64,000 bases of DNA from Armatimonadota bacterium (GTDB taxonomy: Bacteria > Armatimonadota > Fimbriimonadia > Fimbriimonadales > Fimbriimonadaceae), in NCBI GenBank assembly GCA_016223145.1, contig JACRPN010000014.1, forward strand, positions 1-64,000, written 5' to 3'. This document shows positions 16,658 through 24,941 of the stretch, piece by piece. The notes under the pieces were generated by a model, which was given only the letters and a program-made list of their open reading frames with translations, ran no database searches and was not told the DNA's origin. Position 1 is the first letter of the stretch, and each line of letters opens with the position of its first letter. The translations under genes were made by a program, and so were the position numbers.

Positions 16658-17625
16658 TGGAAGGTGTGAGCGAGCTTCATGACATGAAGCTCTTCGCAGG
16701 CAACGCGCATCGCGAATTGGGCGTCCGAGTGGCCGAGTATCTCGGCATCGACGTCGGCGCGATGACCGCCACACGGTTCAGCGACGGCGAGATCCGCGTG
16801 CTGGTCGATGAGAGCGCGCGCGGCAACGACGTGTTTCTCCTGCAGCCCACCTGCAACCCGGTGAACGACTCTCTGATGGAGCTCCTGATTCTTTTGGACG
16901 CCTTTCGTCGAGCCTCCGCGCGGCGCATCACCGTGGTCATCCCCTACTTCGGCTATGCCCGTCAGGACAAGAAGACCAAGCCGCGCGAACCTATCACCGC
17001 ACGGCTCGTGGCGGACTTGATCCAGGTTGCCGGCGCCCATCGCGTGGTGTGTGTGGACCTGCACGCCGAGCAGATCATGGGCTTCTTCGACATTCCGGTC
17101 GACCACCTCTATGCCGGGCCGATCATCGGGCGCTACATGCTGGATCACGGCATGGGCGAGGACGACGTGGCCGTCGTCAGCCCGGACGTTGCCGGCGTGA
17201 CCCGAGCGCGGGCCCTTGCCGAAATGCTCAAAGCGCCCCTGGCGATCGTCGCCAAACGCCGCCCCGAGCCGAACAAGGTCGACATCATGGAAATCGTCGG
17301 CGACGTGGCGGGCAAGAAGTGCATCATGATTGACGACATGATTGACACCGGCGGCTCGGTCATCCAGGGCGCGGAGGCCTTGCTCAAGCGCGGAGCGACC
17401 GACGTCATCGTGAGCTGCACCCACCCGGTCCTCTCGGGCAATGCGAGCCAGAGGCTGCAAGACAGCGTGATTTCGCGCGTCATCACCATGGACACGCTGC
17501 CGATCCCCAGCGAGAAGATGTTCCCGAAACTCACGGTGCTGCCAATTGCGCCACTGGTCGCCGAGGCGATCCGTCGCATCCACACCAACCGCTCGGTCAG
17601 CAGCCTGTTCAACTCCTGGCGCTGA
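16657..17625 (+). CDS. prs: Ribose-phosphate pyrophosphokinase (PRPP synthetase)
   Basis: A 322-residue enzyme making PRPP from ribose-5-phosphate and ATP. Motifs: LFAGNAHRELGVRVAEYLG, FSDGEIRV, PYFGYARQDKK, VDLHAEQIMGFFDIPVDHLYA and the PRPP loop MIDDMIDTGGSVIQGA. I chose the ATG at 16657 because it overlaps the glmU TGA (TGATG) and has AGGTGGAG nine nt upstream; an ATG at 16624 would extend it by 11 residues. glmU-prs adjacency is common in bacteria and links UDP-sugar and nucleotide synthesis. Confidence 0.95.
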   Translation: MEGVSELHDMKLFAGNAHRELGVRVAEYLGIDVGAMTATRFSDGEIRVLVDESARGNDVFLLQPTCNPVNDSLMELLILLDAFRRASARRITVVIPYFGYARQDKKTKPREPITARLVADLIQVAGAHRVVCVDLHAEQIMGFFDIPVDHLYAGPIIGRYMLDHGMGEDDVAVVSPDVAGVTRARALAEMLKAPLAIVAKRRPEPNKVDIMEIVGDVAGKKCIMIDDMIDTGGSVIQGAEALLKRGATDVIVSCTHPVLSGNASQRLQDSVISRVITMDTLPIPSEKMFPKLTVLPIAPLVAEAIRRIHTNRSVSSLFNSWR

Positions 17626-17634
17626 CGCCGAACG

Positions 17635-18057
17635 ATGAATTGGACCGTCCGCCTTTACGAATCGGCGCCATGGAAGCGATACGTCATCCTCTTATTCGCG
17701 GTGGCCGCCGGAGCCCTTGGCTATGCCATGGTCCCTCACCCGTTCTTCGCGGTCTTCGGGTTCATCGCGATCCTGGCCTCGACGGCGGAGTTCTGGATGC
17801 CCCTGAAATACCAAATGAACGAAAAGCGGGCGTCGGTGAAGGCGGGATTCAGCGTAACAGCTATCGAATGGTCGGAGATCAAGCGAGCGATTTGCGCCCC
17901 AGAAGCCGTCAAGCTCTCACCTCTGAAGGAAACCGGCAGACTGAGCGCGTTTCGCGGGGTCACGCTAAGGTATGCCGGGAACGCGGAAGAGGTCTTGGCC
18001 TATGTGAAGGAGCACCTGCCTGAAGATGCGAGAGTTGTGGAGTTCCGAGCTGACTGA
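17635..18057 (+). CDS. Two-helix membrane-anchored protein (DUF6754 operon gene 1)
   Basis: A 140-residue protein: two hydrophobic helices (YVILLFAVAAGALGYAMV and FFAVFGFIAILASTAEFWM, residues about 18-58) followed by a soluble domain of about 80 residues with alternating strands (VKAGFSVTAIEWSEIKRAI, GVTLRYAGNAEEVLAYVKEHL) that resembles a small PH-like or ferredoxin-like fold. Not recognised as a named family. It starts 9 nt after prs and its end overlaps the next gene by 32 nt, so it is the first of six tightly packed genes. Confidence 0.82.
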   Translation: MNWTVRLYESAPWKRYVILLFAVAAGALGYAMVPHPFFAVFGFIAILASTAEFWMPLKYQMNEKRASVKAGFSVTAIEWSEIKRAICAPEAVKLSPLKETGRLSAFRGVTLRYAGNAEEVLAYVKEHLPEDARVVEFRAD

Positions 18058-18418
18058 AGAGGAGACCGACAGGCTCCTGAAGAAGGCGGCGTCGGAGATC
18101 AAGAGGCGAAAGCTGGAGAGCCCGGCCATCTTGATGGCGGAGATGCACAAGCCGCTGGCGGGCATCGGCAGCCAGGCGGCGGTGATGCTCTCCCCGATTT
18201 TGGTCCCGTTTTTCGGATTCGAGAACGTGGACGATTACAGCCGACTGTTCTCAAAGCGTGAAAACTTCGAGCGGTTCATCCGTCTCTTAGAGCAAGACGC
18301 GCAGCCTGACGAAGGTCCTGAGTCCGTTCAGGCAGGTTCTGACGGTGAAAAGAAGGAACAGGACTCGGCAGCGCAGAACAGTTTGGAAATCGAGCCTGGC
18401 TCGAAGGCGGACAATTAG
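18026..18418 (+). CDS. Soluble helical protein (DUF6754 operon gene 2)
   Basis: A 130-residue protein, mostly helical in its first 90 residues (LTEEETDRLLKKAASEIKRRK, AGIGSQAAVMLSPILVPFFGFENVDDYSRLF, NFERFIRLLEQD) with an acidic, probably disordered tail. Family not recognised. It overlaps gene 1 in a different frame and its TAG directly abuts the ATG of the DUF6754 gene, so translation is likely coupled. It could be a cytoplasmic partner or regulator of the membrane complex; this is inference. Confidence 0.78.
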   Translation: MRELWSSELTEEETDRLLKKAASEIKRRKLESPAILMAEMHKPLAGIGSQAAVMLSPILVPFFGFENVDDYSRLFSKRENFERFIRLLEQDAQPDEGPESVQAGSDGEKKEQDSAAQNSLEIEPGSKADN

Positions 18419-19579
18419 ATGCAGTGGCATGACACCGGTTGGTTCCCCCTGGTCTTTGTCCTGTTGTTGGCGACCTTCGTCATCCTGAACATCGCTCGCG
18501 CGAAAGGCGCCAAGGAGCTCTTCCTAAGGAGAATTCCAGGCCTGAACGCGATCGATGAAGCGATCGGGCGTGCCACCGAAATGGGAAAACCCGTTTTGAT
18601 GGTGCCCGGCATTGGTGACGTTGAGACCGTCGGCGTGCAGGCGCAGGCCCTCACCATTTTTGGCTATATTTCGCGCACGGTCGCGAAGTTCGCCAGCCCC
18701 ATGCGGCTCTGCGTGGCGCAACCCGCCACCTACACGCTGGCCCAGGAGATCATTCGGGACAGCTACCAGGCCGAAGGGGTGCTCGACCGCTTCGATCCGG
18801 ACTCTGTCCAGTTCCTTACGGACCAGCAGTTTCCGTTTGCGGCGGGCGTGGCGGGCATCATCCACCGCGACCGAACGGCCGCCTGCTTCCTCATGGGACC
18901 CTTCTACGCGGAGTCGCTGATCTTCGCCGAAACGGCCAACTCGGTCGGCGCTATCCAGATCGCGGGCTCGACCCAGAACACGCAGACCCCCTTCTTCATC
19001 GCGGCCTGCGACTACGTTCTGATCGGCGACGAGTTCTATGCCGCGAGCGCCTATCTCAGCCGTCAGCCAGTTCACGTAGGGAGCTTGGTTGCTCAGGACT
19101 GGGGCAAGATGCTCATCGGGTTTACGATATTCGTCGGCCTGCTGCTCTCCTCTTTCCAGATGAGCTTCAACAAGACCACCAAGGAGCGGCTTGCAGACGG
19201 CACCTGGATGGACATCAAGGTTGGTGAGGCCACACAAACGGTTCCGCGAGCGTTCGAGGAAACCACGATCGGGCTGTTGTTGAACCCAACCACCCTGGTG
19301 AAAGGGGAACCGGCTCAAGGGACGTTTGCGAACATCGAGGCTTACACTTCGGCGCGCAAAGCTGAGCTTGGATCGAGCCAGGACCCGACCCCCGGTGAGA
19401 ACGCCACCATTGGCGGGGAAGACGGCCAATGGTACAAGTGGGACCTCACGAAAGATCAGAAGGACTACTTCATCGAGGACTTCGTGGTTTCGGGCGAACA
19501 AGAGACCAAGCTGACACGTACCTATCGCTCGCGAACCCAGAAGCCTGAAGAGAAACCCGCCGCGGGAGGTGGAAACTAA
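18419..19579 (+). CDS. DUF6754 domain membrane protein (operon gene 3)
   Basis: A 386-residue protein I assign to DUF6754. A hydrophobic N-terminal helix (LVFVLLLATFVILNIA) precedes the conserved block LMVPGIGDVETVGVQAQALTIFGYISRTVAKF, then a mixed alpha/beta domain with FLMGPFYAESLIFAETANSVGAIQIAGS and ACDYVLIGDEFYAASAYLS, a second helix near residues 232-250 (MLIGFTIFVGLLLSSFQM) and a C-terminal soluble region of about 130 residues. The function of the family is not established. It sits in the centre of six overlapping genes. Confidence 0.88.
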   Translation: MQWHDTGWFPLVFVLLLATFVILNIARAKGAKELFLRRIPGLNAIDEAIGRATEMGKPVLMVPGIGDVETVGVQAQALTIFGYISRTVAKFASPMRLCVAQPATYTLAQEIIRDSYQAEGVLDRFDPDSVQFLTDQQFPFAAGVAGIIHRDRTAACFLMGPFYAESLIFAETANSVGAIQIAGSTQNTQTPFFIAACDYVLIGDEFYAASAYLSRQPVHVGSLVAQDWGKMLIGFTIFVGLLLSSFQMSFNKTTKERLADGTWMDIKVGEATQTVPRAFEETTIGLLLNPTTLVKGEPAQGTFANIEAYTSARKAELGSSQDPTPGENATIGGEDGQWYKWDLTKDQKDYFIEDFVVSGEQETKLTRTYRSRTQKPEEKPAAGGGN

Positions 19580-20496
19580 TGTTCTTGGCTCAAGCTTCCC
19601 CGTTTTGGTCCAAACCGGTCGGCTCCCTGGAGCTAAAGATCTGGATTGCCGTTGGATTCATTCTCGGCATCGCGTTTCTCTTCTTCTGCATGCAGGCGCC
19701 GGTCCGCTCGCGAAAGTGGATTATTGCCAGCGTGACGTTTGTCGGTGGGGCCTTCTGGGTTTTGCGCGCGTACTGGCCCGAACCGGCCTTTCGCGGCCCC
19801 AACGACGTTCCTAGTGGGCTCGTCGAAGGGGTGGGGTTCTGGATTCAGGACGCCATCCCGAAGTTCAGCAACTTCGCGAACATCATTTCTGGCTTCCTGC
19901 TGGGTCTGGGAACCTACTCTTTGGTCCGCATCCACCTCAAGCGGATTGGCGGCGGGCACAAGGACCGGGTGTTCAGCGTGGTGTTGCTTGTTTCGGCGCT
20001 CGCGATGTTCATCGTCCACACCTGGGATTGGAAGATCCGCAAGTTCGAGGATGAGCAGAACCTGCTCGGCGACGTGGCGAACTGGGGGTTCTGGCAATAC
20101 GCCAAGGACTTGCTCTTCGACGGGATGAACCAAGTCATGGAGGCGGCGATGTTCTCCATGATCGCGTTCTTCATCTTGAGCGCGGCGTACAGAGCCTTCC
20201 GGCTGCGCTCGATCGAAGCAACGATCCTGCTGACAGCGGCAGTCATCATGATCTTCAGCCTGATGGGCCACCTGTGGGCCTTTGGCGGCGATCAGGTGAT
20301 GCTCTATGCCCGCGACCACGGCCTCGATCCAACGGGTTTTGTCTCCAACTTGAAGCCAAAGTCGTGGACCGACTGGCTCACGTCGAACCTGCAGACCCCA
20401 GGCATCCGGGCGGTTGACCTGGGTCTGGGAGTCGGCGTCCTTGCGATGGGTCTTCGCCTGTGGCTCAGTCTTGAGAAGGGGGTCGGAAACAGCTAA
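19579..20496 (+). CDS. Seven-helix membrane protein (DUF6754 operon gene 4)
   Basis: A 305-residue polytopic membrane protein with about seven hydrophobic helices (near residues 22-40, 48-67, 98-118, 130-148, 195-213, 220-242 and 280-298). Charged loops such as RIHLKRIGGGHKDR and FEDEQNLLGD lie between them. Family not recognised. Its ATG overlaps the preceding TAA by one base and its own TAA overlaps the next ATG, so it is translated as part of one unit. Confidence 0.85.
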   Translation: MFLAQASPFWSKPVGSLELKIWIAVGFILGIAFLFFCMQAPVRSRKWIIASVTFVGGAFWVLRAYWPEPAFRGPNDVPSGLVEGVGFWIQDAIPKFSNFANIISGFLLGLGTYSLVRIHLKRIGGGHKDRVFSVVLLVSALAMFIVHTWDWKIRKFEDEQNLLGDVANWGFWQYAKDLLFDGMNQVMEAAMFSMIAFFILSAAYRAFRLRSIEATILLTAAVIMIFSLMGHLWAFGGDQVMLYARDHGLDPTGFVSNLKPKSWTDWLTSNLQTPGIRAVDLGLGVGVLAMGLRLWLSLEKGVGNS

Positions 20497-21473
20497 TGGC
20501 TACCAATGAACCCACCGTGAAGCCGGACTTCTGGGAAAAGCTGAACAAGCTGCCCAGCTTCTGGTTGTATCTGATCCTGATGGCGACTTTGAGCCTTGCG
20601 CTGCTTCCAACGGCCAAGCTCAAGAACGCCCCAAAGAAGCCCAACATCGCGCTTTTCACGACGCTGATGTCCATCCCTGAGGGCAGCACAGTCCTGATCC
20701 ACTCCGATTGGACGAACTCCACGCGGGGAGAGAACGCGGGCCAAATGGAGGCTCTGCTGCGGCTCCTGATGCGAAGGAAAATCAAGTTCGCCGTCGCCTC
20801 GATCGGTGACGCGCGTGCCCCGCAGGTGGCCAAGGACACGATCCGGCGCATCAACGAAGAGAGGCAGAAGAACGGCGAGCAGCCCTACCGGAAATGGGAG
20901 GACTATGTAGAGGCAGGGTTCTTCGCCAACGTCGAAGGCACGCTCAACGCGATGTCGTCGAACCTGCAAACGGCCTGGGCCGGCAAGACCGACATAAAGC
21001 CGGGAAGCGGACCCACGAACATCTTCGAGTCGCCGGTTCTGAGGAACGTCAAGAAAATCGAAAACGCGGCGCTGGTAATCGACGTTCATGCCTCCGACGT
21101 GGCTTACAAGATGATCGAGCGGCTGAACGGCAAGGTCCCGCTGGCATCGATGTGTACCGGCGTTATGGGGCCCGAAACCCTCAACTACTTCGCCGCAGGG
21201 CAGCTCAAAGGAGTCTGCGTCGGCCTGGACGGGGTCGTGGGTTTTGAAACGATGATGGAGAACGGGATCGAACCCGATGAGTTCAAGGCCATCGACGAGG
21301 GCAAGGTGCCGGCGCCCGGCTTCAAAGCGATTGAAGGCTTCAAGGGCCAGAAGAACCTCGCGCGCGGGATGAACTACTACATGGCGCTCCACGCGGGCCT
21401 TGTGCTCCTTGTGCTTGCCGTCGCGCTTGGAAACATCGGCATGTTCATGGGCCGGAGGAAGAAGACTCAATGA
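20496..21473 (+). CDS. Rossmann-like domain between two TM helices (operon gene 5)
   Basis: A 325-residue protein with one TM helix near residues 23-40 (FWLYLILMATLSLALLPTA), a globular domain of about 240 residues with alternating strands and helices (GSTVLIHSDWTNSTRGENAG, MRRKIKFAVASIGDARAPQV, NAALVIDVHASDVAYKMIERL, PLASMCTGVMGPETLNYFA, KGVCVGLDGVVGFETMMENG) and a C-terminal TM helix (LHAGLVLLVLAVALGNIGMF). The domain looks like a two-lobed sensor or binding fold held at the membrane surface. Family not recognised. Overlaps the next gene by 4 nt (ATGA). Confidence 0.85.
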   Translation: MATNEPTVKPDFWEKLNKLPSFWLYLILMATLSLALLPTAKLKNAPKKPNIALFTTLMSIPEGSTVLIHSDWTNSTRGENAGQMEALLRLLMRRKIKFAVASIGDARAPQVAKDTIRRINEERQKNGEQPYRKWEDYVEAGFFANVEGTLNAMSSNLQTAWAGKTDIKPGSGPTNIFESPVLRNVKKIENAALVIDVHASDVAYKMIERLNGKVPLASMCTGVMGPETLNYFAAGQLKGVCVGLDGVVGFETMMENGIEPDEFKAIDEGKVPAPGFKAIEGFKGQKNLARGMNYYMALHAGLVLLVLAVALGNIGMFMGRRKKTQ

Positions 21474-22204
21474 GCTACACGTTCTGGAAGCTGACCATCG
21501 GTGTACTCTGCACCTTTGGCCTCTATAGCATGCTCTACCGCGAAACCCGGTTCTATCGGCTCTTTGAGCACCTCTTCCTGGGCCTCGCAGCCGGCTATGG
21601 CATGGCCGTCATGTGGACGGAAACCTTGCATCCGCAGTGGTGGACCCCAATGATGGGCGCTCAGGCCAAGGGCACCGATCCCGCGCAGCCTGGCTACTGG
21701 GTATGGGTCATCCTTTTCCCACTTTCGGCAATGGCCTACCTGGTGTACCACGAGAAGCACGGCTGGATGGCACGCGTCCCGATCGGCGCGATGCTCGGCC
21801 TTTGGGGCGGCCAACAGGTCCAGGTTTGGTGGAACCGGTATGGAGACCCGATCAAGGACTCGATTCGCCCCATTCTCCCAACGCATTGGTCGCCGTTTGT
21901 GCCCGGAACGGGCGGAATGTCGGATGAAGCCAAGCTCGAATTGGGCCGGAGCGTGTACATCTCGCAGGCTGTGAACAACATCATCTTCGTGTCTGTGCTG
22001 CTCTGCGTGCTGACCTACTTCATCTTCAGCGTGGACTTCAAGAGCCGGTTCGTGAAGGGCATGGCCACCACAGGAAGATGGGCACTGATGATCGGCTTTG
22101 GCGCGATTTTCGGCTCAACGGTAATGACTCGCTTCGCGCTCCTCATCGACCGCATGTACTTCGTTTGGATTGAGTGGTTCAAGGGGCAGATTCTGCATAT
22201 GTGA
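21470..22204 (+). CDS. Six-helix membrane protein (DUF6754 operon gene 6)
   Basis: A 244-residue protein with about six hydrophobic segments (LTIGVLCTFGLYSMLY, LFLGLAAGYGMAVMW, WVILFPLSAMAYLVYH, IGAMLGLWGGQQV, IIFVSVLLCVLTYFIFSV, WALMIGFGAIFGSTVMTRFALL). Family not recognised. It is the last gene of the operon; 22236-22384 downstream is an inverted-repeat region that could end transcription. Confidence 0.85.
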   Translation: MSYTFWKLTIGVLCTFGLYSMLYRETRFYRLFEHLFLGLAAGYGMAVMWTETLHPQWWTPMMGAQAKGTDPAQPGYWVWVILFPLSAMAYLVYHEKHGWMARVPIGAMLGLWGGQQVQVWWNRYGDPIKDSIRPILPTHWSPFVPGTGGMSDEAKLELGRSVYISQAVNNIIFVSVLLCVLTYFIFSVDFKSRFVKGMATTGRWALMIGFGAIFGSTVMTRFALLIDRMYFVWIEWFKGQILHM

Positions 22205-22235
22205 GGGGAGGGCAGGAGAGACGGGTTTTCCGGTT

Positions 22236-22384
22236 CTCAGGTGTTCAGGTGTTCGGGTTTCCTTTGCCAAAGCGAAGGGCGGCTAAGTCGAGGTTGGACC
22301 TGCTGTGTTTCAGCGCATTTCCCAGAGATCCTGAACACCTGATCACCTGAACACCTGATCACCTGAACACCTGACAACCCGAAG
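22236..22384. repeat. Inverted pair of GTGTTCAGG-phrase repeats
   Basis: 22236-22260 reads TCTCAGGTGTTCAGGTGTTCG; 22329-22384 carries the opposite-strand phrase five times (CCTGAACACCTGATCACCTG and onward). The two arms can pair into a long hairpin enclosing about 70 nt. Same phrase family as 2531-2586. It lies between the DUF6754 operon and recO. Confidence 0.85.
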
Positions 22385-22408
22385 ACCGTAACACCTCTTC
22401 CCCCGTGC

Positions 22409-22414
22409 TACCCT
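22409..22414 (+). promoter_or_regulatory. -10-like TACCCT, 6 nt before recO GTG
   Basis: TACCCT-N6-GTG with no Shine-Dalgarno sequence; fits the leaderless pattern and supports the GTG at 22421 as the true start. Confidence 0.45.
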
Positions 22415-22420
22415 TAATCC

Positions 22421-23149
22421 GTGTCCACCCGGGCCATCACCGTCCATGCCGTCGTGCTTCGCCGCCATGACCTTGGCGAGTCGGACCGCAGGCTGACGCT
22501 CCTGACCGAGGAGCTTGGCGTCTTTGATGCCATCGCCAAGGGCGCCCGAAAGGGCGGGTCGAGGCTGGCCGGAGCTTCCGAACCCCTTTCCGTGAGCGCC
22601 CTGCACCTGGCCATCGGCAAGAGGCAATGGTACGTGACCCAGGCCCAGGCCATCACCTCTTATCCGGGCCTGAGGCTGGACTATGAACGGCTCAGCTTCG
22701 CCCTTGCGCTCTGCGAGATCGCTTCCTGGATCTTTCCGCACGAGCAGCCCGCGCCAGAGGCCTTCCGGTTCTTTGTCGAGTCGGTGAAATACCTTGAGGT
22801 CCACCCGGAGCCGCTGGCTGCGGCGGTGTGGGCGGAAGTACGGATGCTCGAACTCGCCGGGTTCGGGCCCCAGTTCGTAAGTTGCGTCGCTTGTGGACGG
22901 CAACTGTCTGGGGTCGAGGGAGTGCTGAGCCCGAAAGCGGGCGGCCTGGTCTGCCCAGAGCACGAGGAAGGGCACCACGACACGTTTCGTGTCCGGGCCG
23001 AGGCCGCGATCGGGCTGGAGAGGATTGGCGAGCTCGACGCCCCGCCCGAGCACTTTCGCTTCGGAGGCGAGGCCTATCGGGCGCTGCTGCCGTTCTGGCT
23101 GCATGTGGTCGAGCGGGCCCTTCCGGCAAGGCAAGCCGCCACGCACTAG
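22421..23149 (+). CDS. recO: DNA repair protein RecO
   Basis: A 242-residue RecO, the recombination mediator that works with RecR to load RecA on gaps. The N-terminal OB fold shows TVHAVVLRRHDLGESDRRLTLLTEELGVFDAIAKGARK; the zinc finger is CVACG (two Cys) with a later GGLVCPEHEE; helical C-terminus has FGGEAYRALLPFWLHVVE. Starts with GTG and lacks a ribosome site. RecO is normally a single-copy housekeeping gene; no other repair gene adjoins it. Confidence 0.93.
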   Translation: MSTRAITVHAVVLRRHDLGESDRRLTLLTEELGVFDAIAKGARKGGSRLAGASEPLSVSALHLAIGKRQWYVTQAQAITSYPGLRLDYERLSFALALCEIASWIFPHEQPAPEAFRFFVESVKYLEVHPEPLAAAVWAEVRMLELAGFGPQFVSCVACGRQLSGVEGVLSPKAGGLVCPEHEEGHHDTFRVRAEAAIGLERIGELDAPPEHFRFGGEAYRALLPFWLHVVERALPARQAATH

Positions 23150-23227
23150 CCTCAAAATCGGAGACAGTTGGAAAGACTCCCTCGCGCCCGCGCACGCGAG
23201 AATCCTCCATGGGGTAACTTGCCAGGA

Positions 23228-24889
23228 ATGATGAACCCCAGGACCTCGCTCACCTTCGGCGTCCTCGCCGTCTTTGCAGCATTGATGGCCGCAGGCTGTG
23301 GAAAAGGCGGCTTCTCCGAGCGCGTGAAAGCAGGCAAGGAGTCGGTCTTCCGCTACCCGATCGTGACCTCTCCGACCAGCCTAGATCCTGGCATCGTTCA
23401 GGACGGCGACACGATCGACCTCTTGCAGCAGGTCTATGAGGGCCTGGTGACCTGGAGCCCTGAAAACCGCCCTGTCGGCCTGATAGCGGAGAAGTGGGAG
23501 ATCAGCCCCGACGGCAAGGTTTATACCTTCCACCTCAAGCACGGCGTGAAGTTCCACAGCGGCAGGGAAGTCAAGGCCCAGGACTTCAAATGGACGATCG
23601 AGCGCAACACCGATCCGGCTTTCAAGTCTCCGACCGCCAAGACCTATCTGGGCGAGATTGTCGGGGTGAACGAAAAGGTTACCGGTGCAGCCAAGGAGGT
23701 CACCGGCTACCAGGCGATAGACGATTACACTGTCCAGATCACCGTCGACAAGCCGAGGCCCTATTTTCTTGGCAAGCTGACCTACATCGTGGGCGCCGTG
23801 GTGGACATGGATAAGGTTCCCCAAAAGGCTAAGCGCAAGGATGGCACCTGGGATTGGCCGGAGATCAAGTCGGCAGACCAGATGGTGGGCACGGGCCCGT
23901 TCAAATGCGACCGCTATGAACCGGACCAGATCGCCATCCTGAAGGCGAACAAGGAGTATCACGGCGGGGCGCCCAAAATCGAGACAATCGAGCGGCCCGT
24001 GATCAAGGACGCCGTGACCCGGCTGAACAAGTACAAAGCCGGAGAGCTAGACCTCGTGATGCTCGAGCGGCAGGACGTGCTGTCGCTTCAAAAGGAGCCC
24101 ACGCTTAAGGACCACCTGAAGTTCTTCGACCGGCCGTCACTCTGGTACATCGGCCTCAATGTGACCGACCCCCCGAAGGGCTACAGCCAGTTCAAGGACG
24201 TTCGAGTCCGGCAGGCCATTGCCATGGCGATCGACCGACAGAAGATCTGCAAGCAGGTGCTCGACGACATCAACCCGATTGCGGAGAGCATCGTGCCGCC
24301 GGGGGTGTTGGGGTACCGGCCTGAAGCGAGATTCCTTCCCTTCGACCTCGCCGGCGCCAAGAAGCTGCTTGCCGAGGCGGGCTATCCCGACGGAAAGGGC
24401 TTTCCGGAGCTGACGATGAGGTTCAGGGAGGCGCGTCCGGACATTCAGATCGTCGCGGAAGAGGTGGCAGGGCAACTGGCCCAAAACCTCGGCATCCACG
24501 TCAAGCTCCAAACGATGGAGTGGAGGGCTTACCTGGAAAAGCACAACGCCGACGGCGTGCCGTTCTTCCACATGCGCTGGGCCGCAGACTATCTGGACCC
24601 GGAGAACTTCCTCAGCTTCCTGCTGGCGGGATACGGGCCTGAGAACCACGTCAATTATCGCAACCCGCAATACGACGCCCTCTGCTCGCAAGCGGACTCG
24701 GAGATGGACGAAGCCAAGCGAAGGCAGCTCTATGCCCAGGCCGAGGACATCGTCCTGAAGGATGCGCCCTTCATTCCCATCTACTTCCAGCGAGACGCGG
24801 AGCTGATTCGGCCCAGGGTCAAAGGGCTTCGGGAATCGCTATTTGGACACTTGCCTCACACGACCGTGTATCTGGAGGGCGGACTCTGA
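23228..24889 (+). CDS. Peptide/nickel-type ABC transporter solute-binding lipoprotein
   Basis: A 553-residue lipoprotein of the SBP_bac_5 (OppA/DppA) family, which captures oligopeptides or oligosaccharides for an ABC importer. Lipobox ALMAAGC is followed by the family opening YPIVTSPTSLDPGIVQDGDTIDLLQQVYEGLV, then GKVYTFHLKHGVKFHSG, the signature VRVRQAIAMAIDRQKI and the closing YAQAEDIVLKDAPFIPIYF. I chose the ATG at 23228; TAACTT lies 7 nt before it. No permease or ATPase genes are adjacent, so its transporter is elsewhere. Confidence 0.92.
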   Translation: MMNPRTSLTFGVLAVFAALMAAGCGKGGFSERVKAGKESVFRYPIVTSPTSLDPGIVQDGDTIDLLQQVYEGLVTWSPENRPVGLIAEKWEISPDGKVYTFHLKHGVKFHSGREVKAQDFKWTIERNTDPAFKSPTAKTYLGEIVGVNEKVTGAAKEVTGYQAIDDYTVQITVDKPRPYFLGKLTYIVGAVVDMDKVPQKAKRKDGTWDWPEIKSADQMVGTGPFKCDRYEPDQIAILKANKEYHGGAPKIETIERPVIKDAVTRLNKYKAGELDLVMLERQDVLSLQKEPTLKDHLKFFDRPSLWYIGLNVTDPPKGYSQFKDVRVRQAIAMAIDRQKICKQVLDDINPIAESIVPPGVLGYRPEARFLPFDLAGAKKLLAEAGYPDGKGFPELTMRFREARPDIQIVAEEVAGQLAQNLGIHVKLQTMEWRAYLEKHNADGVPFFHMRWAADYLDPENFLSFLLAGYGPENHVNYRNPQYDALCSQADSEMDEAKRRQLYAQAEDIVLKDAPFIPIYFQRDAELIRPRVKGLRESLFGHLPHTTVYLEGGL

Positions 24890-24941
24890 AGCCCGCGGGT
24901 TTCGGCGTGTGTGCCGTGATTGGCAAACAAGGGGGTTTGGC

